Assembly: GCF_000422885.1 (NCBI RefSeq)
Contig: NZ_AUGX01000001.1
Span: 621,238-685,237 of the forward strand
Length of the DNA stretch: 64,000 nucleotides
Origin: Ottowia thiooxydans DSM 14619
GTDB lineage: Bacteria; Pseudomonadota; Gammaproteobacteria; Burkholderiales; Burkholderiaceae_C
Reading direction: 5' to 3'
The notes below the pieces were generated by a model that ran no database searches, was not told where the DNA came from, and was given only the letters and a program-made list of their open reading frames with translations. Position numbers and translations under genes: made by a program. Positions 17,050 through 24,305 of this stretch are shown one piece after another. The first letter of the stretch is position 1, and every line of letters starts with the position of its first letter.

Positions 17050-18264
17050 CTACATAGCAATCAACTGGTCATCTCCCAGCTCATCCAGGGCTTTGACCCC
17101 CAGCAACGCCATGTCCCGATGTATCTCGTCGCGCAGCAAGCCAATCGCATGGGTGACGCCCGCTTGGCCTCCTACTGCAGCTGCGTAGGCCATGGGACGA
17201 CCTACAAAAACGTGGTCCGCGCCCAGGGCAAGCGCCTTAATGACGTCGGTACCTCGGCGAATACCACTGTCCAGCATCAGCGCCATCGAACCTTTGGCCT
17301 TCGCGGCGTCCGTAAGCACCAGAAGAGGGGGCACCGTTCCGTCAAGCTGGCGGCCGCCATGGTTGGACAGTATCACCCCATCAGCACCAACTTGTTCCGC
17401 GCGCTTCACGTCGTTCGCGGATATCAAACCCTTGATCACCAGCGTGCCTCGCCAGAGCTTGCGAATGAGCGCCAGGTGACTCCAGTTCAGGTGGTCGCGC
17501 AAGCCGAACTGCCGCACCACATTACTGGAAATTATTGGGACGCCTTTGCCTGAGCCCGAATTCTCGAAATGCGGAACTCCATTCTTCATAAGGGTGCGAC
17601 CCAGCGTTCCCAGCAACCAGTGTGGGCGCACCAAGCCATCCCACGCCAACCGCAAGCTGGGACGCAGAGGTGTTGAAAAACCGACACGAACGTTGCTTTC
17701 GCGATTCGCCAGCGTGGCCGTGTCCACGGTGATTACCAAGGTCTTGAACCCTGCGTTTGTGACGCGTTCGAGGAGACCTTCGATGTGTGCAGTCTCTCCA
17801 GGAATATAGGCCTGAAACCAGCCGCAGGTAGGTGCGGCCTGCGCCACACGCTCCATGCGGGTCAACGATGCGCCGCTGAGCACATAGGGAATGCCTGCTG
17901 CTTCGGCCGCTCTCGCCATGGCAACGTCACCATCAAAGGAAAACAATGCACACAATCCCATGGGAGCGATGCCAAAGGGCGCCTTATAGGTTTGGCCCAT
18001 AAGTTGGCAAGATTGCTCACGCAGTGACACGTCTACCAAAACACTCGTGCGGAACATCCATCTTCGATACGCCGCTGCATTCGCTTGCAGCGTCACGTTG
18101 TCTTCAACTCCGCCTTGGAGATACCCGAAGATGGGGCGAGGCAGGATGCGGCGGGCAGCAGGCTCCAGATCACCCAGAGAGAGAATGGTTCGCAATCTGG
18201 GCGGCAGGTGCCGACGCGCATTTGGCGCGGGACCAAGCTGCTGTCGCGGTGGAGTTGTAGTCAT
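17050..18264 (-). CDS. FMN-dependent alpha-hydroxy-acid oxidase/dehydrogenase
   Basis: A 404-residue TIM-barrel flavoenzyme of the L-lactate dehydrogenase/glycolate oxidase family. Visible motifs are the N-terminal GYLQGGVEDNVTLQANAAAY, FGIAPMGLCALF (FMN phosphate region near residue 95), VITVDTATLANRESNVR, and the catalytic SNHGGRQLDG near residue 300 that carries the active-site histidine and arginine, followed by MLDSGIRRGTDVIKALALGA. Such enzymes oxidise L-2-hydroxyacids (lactate, glycolate, mandelate) to 2-oxo acids. It sits just downstream of an IclR regulator on the same strand, with a palindromic operator in the 92-base gap, and near a Bug receptor and an RraA-type aldolase; a hydroxy-acid catabolic route is likely. 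Confidence 0.9.
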   Translation of the reverse strand: MTTTPPRQQLGPAPNARRHLPPRLRTILSLGDLEPAARRILPRPIFGYLQGGVEDNVTLQANAAAYRRWMFRTSVLVDVSLREQSCQLMGQTYKAPFGIAPMGLCALFSFDGDVAMARAAEAAGIPYVLSGASLTRMERVAQAAPTCGWFQAYIPGETAHIEGLLERVTNAGFKTLVITVDTATLANRESNVRVGFSTPLRPSLRLAWDGLVRPHWLLGTLGRTLMKNGVPHFENSGSGKGVPIISSNVVRQFGLRDHLNWSHLALIRKLWRGTLVIKGLISANDVKRAEQVGADGVILSNHGGRQLDGTVPPLLVLTDAAKAKGSMALMLDSGIRRGTDVIKALALGADHVFVGRPMAYAAAVGGQAGVTHAIGLLRDEIHRDMALLGVKALDELGDDQLIAM

Positions 18265-18338
18265 GCGGATTCCTTCGGCTGCCTGCAGTCCTGCGGGCTT
18301 GGTGGCATTGGAATCCAGACCAAGCGTATCGGCAATGC

Positions 18339-18355
18339 GTTACGCGATGCGTAAC
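18339..18355. promoter_or_regulatory. Candidate IclR operator upstream of hydroxyacid oxidase
   Basis: GTTACG-N5-CGTAAC, a perfect dyad with 6-base arms, lies two bases beyond the IclR stop codon and about 75 bases upstream of the oxidase start. The same dyad with 7-base arms occurs at 19178-19196 in front of the IclR and Bug genes, so both are probably bound by the IclR protein. Confidence 0.6.
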
Positions 18356-18356
18356 A

Positions 18357-19163
18357 TCACGGATGCCAGGTTGCCCGCAAAGCGGTCGCTGGAACCGCCC
18401 CCAATGCCAACCCAAGTTGTCGAGCGGCAGCTACCGTGATGGGGGCGAGCTTGCGTAGGACCGCAGGGGTCAGCCGCTCCACAGGACCGGAAGTACTGAC
18501 GGCTCCGAGTACCGTGCCCTGGCCTCCGCGCACCGCTGCGGCAACAGCGGCGGCGCCAGTGGAGCGTTCGGCGCGAGCCCAGTGAAACCCTTTTCGCCGG
18601 ATGCGTTCATAGAGATCACCTGGCTCGCCAAGCGCTGCCAGAATCACTCGGCCGGGGGCGCCAAGCTCCAGAGGTAGCAACTCTCCTGAGCGCGGATGAT
18701 CCGGCCTCGCGTTTGGACCGTCACAACGCATCAAGCAACTGCGCAGATTGCCTTCATGCACATAGAACGAAGCGCTCTCTCCAGTCTCTGCCGCAAGACG
18801 AACCAAGATGGGCTCGATGACCAAGTCAACATCGAATTGAGCCTGGTAGCGTGAGCCGATCCAACCCGCGGCAGGACCCAACCGCCAAGCGCCGCCTTCG
18901 CGCTGCACCAGGAAGCGCGAAAGTGCCAGCGTGCGAGCCAGCCTCAGCGCGGTCGGCTTGTGCATGCCTGTGCGTCGTGCCAGTTCGGTAAGCGAGAGGA
19001 AGACTTCATCGCCACCGTCAAACGCTTTCAGCAGTGACATGGCACGGACCACCGCATAAACGTGCTCGCGCCCGGGTTCCTGGTCGATATCGTCTGGACT
19101 CTTGGAAGTAGGTCGGGGAGCGGAACCGGCTGGGTGAGTAGAGGGGAGATAACCTTTAACCAT
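18357..19163 (-). CDS. IclR-family transcriptional regulator
   Basis: The 268-residue product has an N-terminal winged helix (about residues 35-95: VVRAMSLLKAFDGGDEVFLS and TGMHKPTALRLARTLALSRF) and a C-terminal IclR effector domain with GESASFYVHEGNLRSCLMRC and LELGAPGRVILAALG. IclR proteins are activators or repressors of catabolic operons and bind small carboxylates. The gene is divergent from the Bug receptor at 19261 and is upstream of the 2-hydroxyacid oxidase on its own strand. Two copies of the palindrome GTTACG-N5-CGTAAC, one at each promoter, make this the likely regulator of both the oxidase and the receptor-aldolase unit. Confidence 0.93.
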   Translation of the reverse strand: MVKGYLPSTHPAGSAPRPTSKSPDDIDQEPGREHVYAVVRAMSLLKAFDGGDEVFLSLTELARRTGMHKPTALRLARTLALSRFLVQREGGAWRLGPAAGWIGSRYQAQFDVDLVIEPILVRLAAETGESASFYVHEGNLRSCLMRCDGPNARPDHPRSGELLPLELGAPGRVILAALGEPGDLYERIRRKGFHWARAERSTGAAAVAAAVRGGQGTVLGAVSTSGPVERLTPAVLRKLAPITVAAARQLGLALGAVPATALRATWHP

Positions 19164-19177
19164 GGACCAATGATAGT

Positions 19178-19196
19178 TGTTACGCCTGACGTAACA
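19178..19196. promoter_or_regulatory. Candidate IclR operator in the IclR/Bug divergent region
   Basis: TGTTACG-N5-CGTAACA, a perfect 7-base-arm dyad, lies in the 97-base gap between the divergent IclR and Bug receptor genes. Its 6-base core matches the dyad at 18339-18355. It could serve autoregulation and control of the receptor-aldolase unit. Confidence 0.6.
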
Positions 19197-19260
19197 CGTT
19201 GTTCCGGTTTGAAAGTCGCGTGATCATTCCGGCTCCGACAACCTAAAAAGAGACGACGCA

Positions 19261-20235
19261 ATGGATATTCCTCCTCACTTCAGCCGGCGCCATATTCTCA
19301 GCGCTGCCGCGCTCCTGCCATTGGCGGCAAAAGCTCAGCCCAATTACCCCAGCAAACCAATCCGGATGATCATCCCGTTTGCAGCAGGTGGTGCGACCGA
19401 CGTACTGGGGCGCGATCTTGGTCAGGCAATGGCTCCCAGTCTCGGGCAATCGTTCGTTGTCGAAAACATCGGTGGTGGAGCAGGCGTGCCAGCGCTAAAC
19501 AGCGTGTCGCGTGCAGCGCCCGATGGGTATTCGGTCCTCTTCTGCGCCTCGGGGAACATCACCGCGCAACCACTGCTCTCTAAGAACCGCGTCGACATCT
19601 TGAGCCAGGTTACGCCAGTCGGCATGATCGCCTCTGCTGCCCACGTGCTGGTCATCAGCGACAAGGCCCCCTTCAAATCTTTACCGGAATTGATTGCCTA
19701 CGCGAAAGCACATCCCGGTGAAGTGAATTTCGGATCTGCTGGGATTGGAGGCCTGGCCCATTTGGGAACTGAATTGCTGGCTCACAGCGCAGGTATCAAA
19801 GTTACCCATGTTCCGTACAAAGGTGCCTCCGCAGCAACAAACGATTTGGTGGCCGGTCAGATTCATGCCATCTTCGGCACGATGCCGTCGTTTACGGCAA
19901 TGATTGAGAAAGGCGCTCTGCATGCCATTGGCATTACCGCCGCGAGCAACGCTCAGCCGCTGAAGGGGGTGCCGCTTATCTCAAAGACCGTGCCCGGGTT
20001 TTCCTATAGTTCGTGGAACGCGATCTTTGCGCCAGCGCGTACGCCTGCAGGCGCTATCGACAAGCTCTACACCTCGATGCGTGCAGCAGCACAAAACCCT
20101 GGCTTGAAACATCGATTCGATGAGCAAGGTGTTGATGTCGCCCTTGCAGGACCTGATGAGTTACGAAAGATAGTCCTCAGGGAGCGGGGAGTCTGGGAGA
20201 AGGTCATCCGGGACGCTCGAGTCGAGCTGAACTGA
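19261..20235 (+). CDS. Bug-family (TctC-like) periplasmic solute-binding receptor
   Basis: A 324-residue Bug receptor. The N-terminus HFSRRHILSAAALLPLAAKA contains a twin arginine followed by a hydrophobic run, so export may be by Tat rather than Sec; cleavage is likely after AKA. Mature motifs are KPIRMIIPFAAGGATDVLGR, VVENIGGGAGVPALN, APDGYSVLF, HVPYKGASAATNDLVAG. It is divergent from the IclR gene and is followed at 314 bases by the RraA-like aldolase on the same strand. It probably imports or senses the substrate of the hydroxyacid oxidase/aldolase pair. No TctAB permease is present. Confidence 0.92.
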   Translation: MDIPPHFSRRHILSAAALLPLAAKAQPNYPSKPIRMIIPFAAGGATDVLGRDLGQAMAPSLGQSFVVENIGGGAGVPALNSVSRAAPDGYSVLFCASGNITAQPLLSKNRVDILSQVTPVGMIASAAHVLVISDKAPFKSLPELIAYAKAHPGEVNFGSAGIGGLAHLGTELLAHSAGIKVTHVPYKGASAATNDLVAGQIHAIFGTMPSFTAMIEKGALHAIGITAASNAQPLKGVPLISKTVPGFSYSSWNAIFAPARTPAGAIDKLYTSMRAAAQNPGLKHRFDEQGVDVALAGPDELRKIVLRERGVWEKVIRDARVELN

Positions 20236-20549
20236 GAACCTGGCGACAGCAATGACCCTGTTTCATTGCACTCCATGGCGGAGAGGATTTGATCGAACAT
20301 TCCCCGCATCAGGCCCTTCTGGAGCCTGGTAGACCAGTATGGTGCCTCACGTGCTTCAGTGCCGAGGCAACTACCTGGCTGGTCGGAACTCTCGCCCCCT
20401 ACGCCCTCGGTTTCAAGGACCAGAGAAATGCAGGGTATGGGGCATCTAGCTAGATGTTCTGCCCCTCCATTCAACAGACCCAAAACGCCAAATCCAAGCA
20501 ACCTGCACTTAATAAATCAAAGTTCTTCAACCACTTTTTGAAAGATCTC
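20236..20549. other. Intergenic stretch without a recognised gene
   Basis: Between the Bug receptor and the RraA-like gene I find no convincing coding sequence or terminator. The last 60 bases are AT-rich, as expected for a leader, and the first part has several inverted GC-rich words but no clean stem with a T-tract. Confidence 0.4.
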
Positions 20550-21236
20550 ATGAGCCACCTTCCCGAAGTCATCCGTGACATTGAACGCGTGAGTGCTGAC
20601 GTCATCGCCAAAGCTGCGACCTTCCAAGCAGCCATCTTGGCCGACGTAGCAGGACGCCGTGGCACCATGCTTGCACGGATCACGCCTGTGCACCAGGACA
20701 TGAAGCTTGCAGGCCCTGCGTTTACTGTGGAAGTACGGCCTGGGGATAACCTGATGATTCACGCCGCCATTGCGCTGGCCAAACCAGGTGATGTCCTTGT
20801 GATCGATGGCAAGGGAGATCAAACCGCGGCATTGATGGGCACGCTGATGCTTAGCGCCTGCAAAAAGATTGGATTGGCCGGCGTTGTCGTTGATGGCGCC
20901 ATCCGTGACAAGTTGGAAATACTGGAGCTGGGGTTCCCAGTGTTCAGCGCCGGTTTCAACCCTGCAGGTCCTACGAAGTACGTTCCCGGGCGCATCAATC
21001 ATCCCGTGTCTGCCGGGGGTACGACGGTCAATCCGGGCGATTTGATCGTGGGGGACGCTGATGGCGTAGTCGTTATAGAACGAGCCAAGGCACCGGCCAT
21101 GATGGCATTAGCCGACAAGAAGGTGGCAGACGAAGCGGCTCGCCTAGAGGCAATCGCTACTGGAGACACCGTGTCGAAATGGCTACCAGCTGCGTTACGA
21201 GCTGCAGGTGTTCTCAAGGAAGGCGAGTTGCTCTAG
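20550..21236 (+). CDS. RraA-family protein, probable 4-hydroxy-4-methyl-2-oxoglutarate-type aldolase
   Basis: A 228-residue member of the RraA/class II pyruvate aldolase family. The conserved substrate and metal region is seen as GDVLVIDGKGDQTAALMG near residue 85, then IGLAGVVVDGAIRD near residue 113, which contains the family R-D pair with aspartate ligand, and GDLIVGDADGVVVIERAKA near residue 168. I place the start at the ATG 20550 (MSHLPEVIRDIERVS), the usual N-terminus. Members of this group cleave 4-hydroxy-4-methyl-2-oxoglutarate or 4-carboxy-4-hydroxy-2-oxoadipate to pyruvate plus a keto acid; true RNase E regulators are shorter. Context with an FMN hydroxyacid oxidase and Bug receptor fits catabolism of a tricarboxylate-like or aromatic-derived acid. 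Confidence 0.85.
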   Translation: MSHLPEVIRDIERVSADVIAKAATFQAAILADVAGRRGTMLARITPVHQDMKLAGPAFTVEVRPGDNLMIHAAIALAKPGDVLVIDGKGDQTAALMGTLMLSACKKIGLAGVVVDGAIRDKLEILELGFPVFSAGFNPAGPTKYVPGRINHPVSAGGTTVNPGDLIVGDADGVVVIERAKAPAMMALADKKVADEAARLEAIATGDTVSKWLPAALRAAGVLKEGELL

Positions 21237-21269
21237 GCCGTAGTCAAGCACGGGACGCCGGCGCCGCTG

Positions 21270-21473
21270 GTGTTCTCGAGTCTGCGACGAATGGACGAAT
21301 CGGGAGTTGCAGGAGTAGGCCTTGCTCAAGCGATTGTTCACGCATTGAAGAGGCTACCCCAACCGGAAAAACAGAAGTGGTTGCAACTCGCACAGCGCAC
21401 AACAGGAGACAAATACGGACCAAGATTCCAAGCCAATGCAGTCACCCCCATGGAGTTGCGCTTCGTTTTTTAG
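21270..21473 (+). other. Small open reading frame ending in the aceA-fragment repeat
   Basis: A 67-codon frame contains AQAIVHALKRLPQPEKQKWL and a basic C-terminus, and its stop codon TAG lies inside the sequence duplicated from the aceA 3' region. I do not recognise it. It could be the remnant of a gene interrupted by the duplication, or a chance frame. Only weak support. Confidence 0.15.
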
Positions 21474-21501
21474 CAGCGCCTATGCGGCGCCACTACAACA
21501 T

Positions 21502-21847
21502 TCAGTGGAATTGCTCTTCTTCGGTAGAACCCGTCAGCGCCTTGACACTGGAAGAGCCGCCTTGGATGACTGTGGTCACGTCGTCGAAGTAGCCTGCGCC
21601 CACTTCTTGCTGGTGGCTCACGAAGGTGTAGCCTTGCTCACGTGCCTTGAATTCGGGCTCTTGCACCATGTTGACGTAGTGCTTCATGCCCTCGCCTTGA
21701 GCGTATGCCTTGGCGAATTCGAAGGTGCGATACCAGTTAATGTGAATACCGGCCAGCGTAATGAACTGGTACCTGTAGCCCAGTGCAGGGAGTTCGTCCT
21801 GGCACTTGGCGATGGTGGCATCGTCCAGGTTTTTCTTCCAGTTGAAG
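21502..21847 (-). pseudogene. aceA: Truncated second copy of the isocitrate lyase C-terminus
   Basis: About 115 codons with an intact frame end [18 protein letters not shown]... and [10 protein letters not shown], identical over the last 61 residues to the C-terminus of the full aceA at 24306. Upstream the copy reads NWKKNLDDATIAKCQDEL where full-length AceA reads [18 protein letters not shown], so the two have diverged, mostly at third positions. Homology starts at 21460 inside the right arm of the aceA terminator and stops abruptly at 21847. There is no start codon, catalytic loop or barrel, so it cannot be functional. It marks one boundary of a 2.8-kb region containing the lipoprotein hydrolase gene. 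Confidence 0.9.
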
Positions 21848-21951
21848 CAGAGCGCACTCTCAGGAGAGTCCCAAGTCGAGCGCGCCCGCTTCGGCCCTCC
21901 CCCATCAGCGTGGCGTGCATGTCACCAATGGGCGAAGGCTTTCGTCAACCA

Positions 21952-24102
21952 TCAGAATGAAGCCCAGAAGCGAGTCGGCGCCTTCTGCTCTACGCCCGGC
22001 TTGGAGTAGTCGCAAACCCCTTCCGGAAACACTGCGGACAACCTCGTGGCTTGGTCCGCCGAGAAAGGAACACCATAGGTACTGACGTCAACAGGTTTGC
22101 GCTGGCACTTGAGAGCCGTCTCGGCCAGCGGAGCACCAGCGGCCGAGCGCGGATCCAGGTACGGCTTGTACAGTGAATTGCAAATGCCGGTGCTCTCGAA
22201 ACTGGCAGGCTCTGTGACTTTCGATCCATCGGGACGCCAGCATGTGTCCTGCGCAGTAACTGGTTTATGCCGTTTTACCTTTTGAGCGAGTCCATCAGCA
22301 GATAGGTCTGCAGCAATACCATCCAGCCATTTCTCCATCTCGATAATTTGCGTGTTGACCATCTCAGCGCTGCCCGAAGGAGAGCCAGGTGCGGCGATTA
22401 ACAAGACATGGTTGTCATGATTTCCGAAGCGATCATCGAGCTTTGCGCGGATCTGAAAGTCACGAGTACGATCATGCAGGTCACCTGCTTTATCGTTGTA
22501 GGTGCGCGACGAAATCATCGGAACCGCATCAAGGTTGACACCCACGAGAACGCGGCCCGTGTCATATGCAGTGCTCAACGCTTGCGTATTGCCCACATGT
22601 CGTTGCCGCTGGACTGCCCCATTGAGGTCGAACCCACCTAGCTTTTCATTCAGATCCAGGAACTGATCGACCGATATAGCACCACTTTTCAGCGCGACGA
22701 GGCCATACTGAACGCCCACATTGTCCAGCGGCCGACGAGCAACCTGGGTAGCAGGGTCAAGGCCATAAACGTTCGAGAACACATCTGCGAGTGCGCAACG
22801 CACACCAGCTGGATTGCTTACCGCATTGAAGGCCAAGCCTGCTGGCAGGCGCGGATCACAAGACGATGCGTTCACCATTGAGTTGCCAAGCCCCACGCCG
22901 AGACCATTGCAAGTGGTCCATGTAGCGTATCCGGAGACCGCCCGTTTTTGTTCGTCAGTCCAGCCAGCAGCGTCACCGCTCGCCATATAGGTGCGCAGCA
23001 GCTTGCAATCGGAGAACATCGTTGCCGCTTCCATCATGGTGGGGAAGCTGGAATCAGGTGAAATGCCATCCAGAAGCCCCGGATACCCTTGAGCGATCTC
23101 AAATTGCTGCACCGCCCCGCCAGAGCCGCCTTTGCCAACGGTCCACACGGGCTGACCAAATCGCTTGATGAAGTACTCCTTCACGATGGCAAGGGTTTCT
23201 GCGCTAACTACTGAATTGCAATTGACCTGCCCCACGTTGAGCGACGAGGTCGCAACGGCGTAGCCGCGTGCGAGTGCAGGCTTGTCGAGCACCGTAGCCA
23301 GGCTGTACGTAACGCCTCCGGCCGTAGTCTCGAATACCCCTTGGGTATGCCCACCGCCACAACCTCCACCAAAGTTGTATCGCAGGCGGCGATTCCAATC
23401 GGCGGTGTTTGTCCAGGGATTCGGAAGCGCGGTCCCTGGTTGATGTAAGAACGCGATTTGATAGATTCCCCGGTTGAGCGTGCCACGCTCAAGACGCACG
23501 ATGAAATTGACGGTCTTCCCATCTGATGTTTGGGTTGTCGTGAGATCGCTGGGCAACGGTGAATCGGGGTCAAGTGTTTTGAATGCGCCACTTGAAGCCC
23601 AGTACCGGTAACTGACTTCCGTCTTCGCCGAGCAGTTCGCATCAAGCGCCTGCCCCATCCCGTTCTCCGAGACCGTACAGATATACGGGGTTTCTTTGGC
23701 ACCGGCAAACACGGGCCCGGAGCTTGGGTGATTTACAAGCTTCAAACTTGAGGTGGCAGAGCTCCCCCCAGAATTGCTGACGGCCTGTATCTCGAAAGTG
23801 GATGTGCCTTCCGGAAGGCCTTCGATGAGGCCAAGATACCTGCCGGTGGAACTCGTTGGTTTGAAGGAGTCGCTGAAATCCTTTGCGCCGGATGTCACCT
23901 TGACCTTGCCGTCCTTGGTAGAACCGGTCAGTGTGACCTCGATCAAAACATTTCCGCCCGTCACACGGCTGGGGTCTGAAGAAAGCGTCCGAACCTGAGG
24001 GGCCGGCTCGGGAGCATCTGAAGAGCCACAACCGGTGATGAAAGCGCTCAAGATGACAAGACCTGGCCAAACCAGCCGGCCAGCTTTAAAGGCAAAACGC
24101 AT
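21952..24102 (-). CDS. Large lipoprotein hydrolase-like protein (probable DUF6351 family)
   Basis: A 716-residue lipoprotein: signal peptide with lipobox FITGC (acylated C25). Residues about 35-120 look like an immunoglobulin-like beta domain (SSDPSRVTGGNVLIEVTLTG). The remainder is an alpha/beta-hydrolase-like region with RLRYNFGGGCGGGH near residue 240, the possible nucleophile elbow GKGGSGGAVQQ near residue 325, DGISPDSSFPTM, and a late NHDNHVLLIAAPG that may hold the catalytic histidine. I assign it to DUF6351-type proteins by resemblance only; an esterase or depolymerase of an extracellular substrate is plausible. A TetR-type palindrome precedes it, and it lies between the two aceA copies, suggesting acquisition by transfer. 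Confidence 0.7.
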   Translation of the reverse strand: MRFAFKAGRLVWPGLVILSAFITGCGSSDAPEPAPQVRTLSSDPSRVTGGNVLIEVTLTGSTKDGKVKVTSGAKDFSDSFKPTSSTGRYLGLIEGLPEGTSTFEIQAVSNSGGSSATSSLKLVNHPSSGPVFAGAKETPYICTVSENGMGQALDANCSAKTEVSYRYWASSGAFKTLDPDSPLPSDLTTTQTSDGKTVNFIVRLERGTLNRGIYQIAFLHQPGTALPNPWTNTADWNRRLRYNFGGGCGGGHTQGVFETTAGGVTYSLATVLDKPALARGYAVATSSLNVGQVNCNSVVSAETLAIVKEYFIKRFGQPVWTVGKGGSGGAVQQFEIAQGYPGLLDGISPDSSFPTMMEAATMFSDCKLLRTYMASGDAAGWTDEQKRAVSGYATWTTCNGLGVGLGNSMVNASSCDPRLPAGLAFNAVSNPAGVRCALADVFSNVYGLDPATQVARRPLDNVGVQYGLVALKSGAISVDQFLDLNEKLGGFDLNGAVQRQRHVGNTQALSTAYDTGRVLVGVNLDAVPMISSRTYNDKAGDLHDRTRDFQIRAKLDDRFGNHDNHVLLIAAPGSPSGSAEMVNTQIIEMEKWLDGIAADLSADGLAQKVKRHKPVTAQDTCWRPDGSKVTEPASFESTGICNSLYKPYLDPRSAAGAPLAETALKCQRKPVDVSTYGVPFSADQATRLSAVFPEGVCDYSKPGVEQKAPTRFWASF

Positions 24103-24156
24103 GTAGGGAATCCTCTTGGAATACTTCGTGGGTTTGCGAGGTCAAGAGCCTCACAG

Positions 24157-24188
24157 TTAATAAACCGACCGGTCGGGCGGTTTATTAA
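24157..24188. promoter_or_regulatory. TetR-type operator palindrome upstream of lipoprotein gene
   Basis: Two overlapping dyads: TTAATAAACCG-N10-CGGTTTATTAA (perfect 11-base arms) and, offset by 2 bases, CCGACCGGTCGG. AT-flanked ACCGGT-centred dyads of this shape are typical of TetR-family operators. It lies about 55 bases upstream of the lipoprotein start. No TetR gene lies in the window. Confidence 0.6.
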
Positions 24189-24234
24189 GTTTGTCTTGGC
24201 CGTGTATTTGAGAACATTAGCAATAACCCTGAGC

Positions 24235-24275
24235 AAAAAAAAGCCCGAAGGCATTACCTTCGGGCTTCGTTTTTT
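24235..24275 (-). terminator. Intrinsic terminator of aceA (bidirectional)
   Basis: AAGCCCGAAGG-CATTA-CCTTCGGGCTT is a perfect 11-base stem with a T8 run on the minus strand and a T6 run on the plus strand. It follows the aceA stop by about 40 bases. The truncated aceA copy at 21502 keeps only the last four bases of one arm. Confidence 0.88.
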
Positions 24276-24305
24276 AGCAGCGCCTATGCGGCGCCACTAC
24301 AACAC

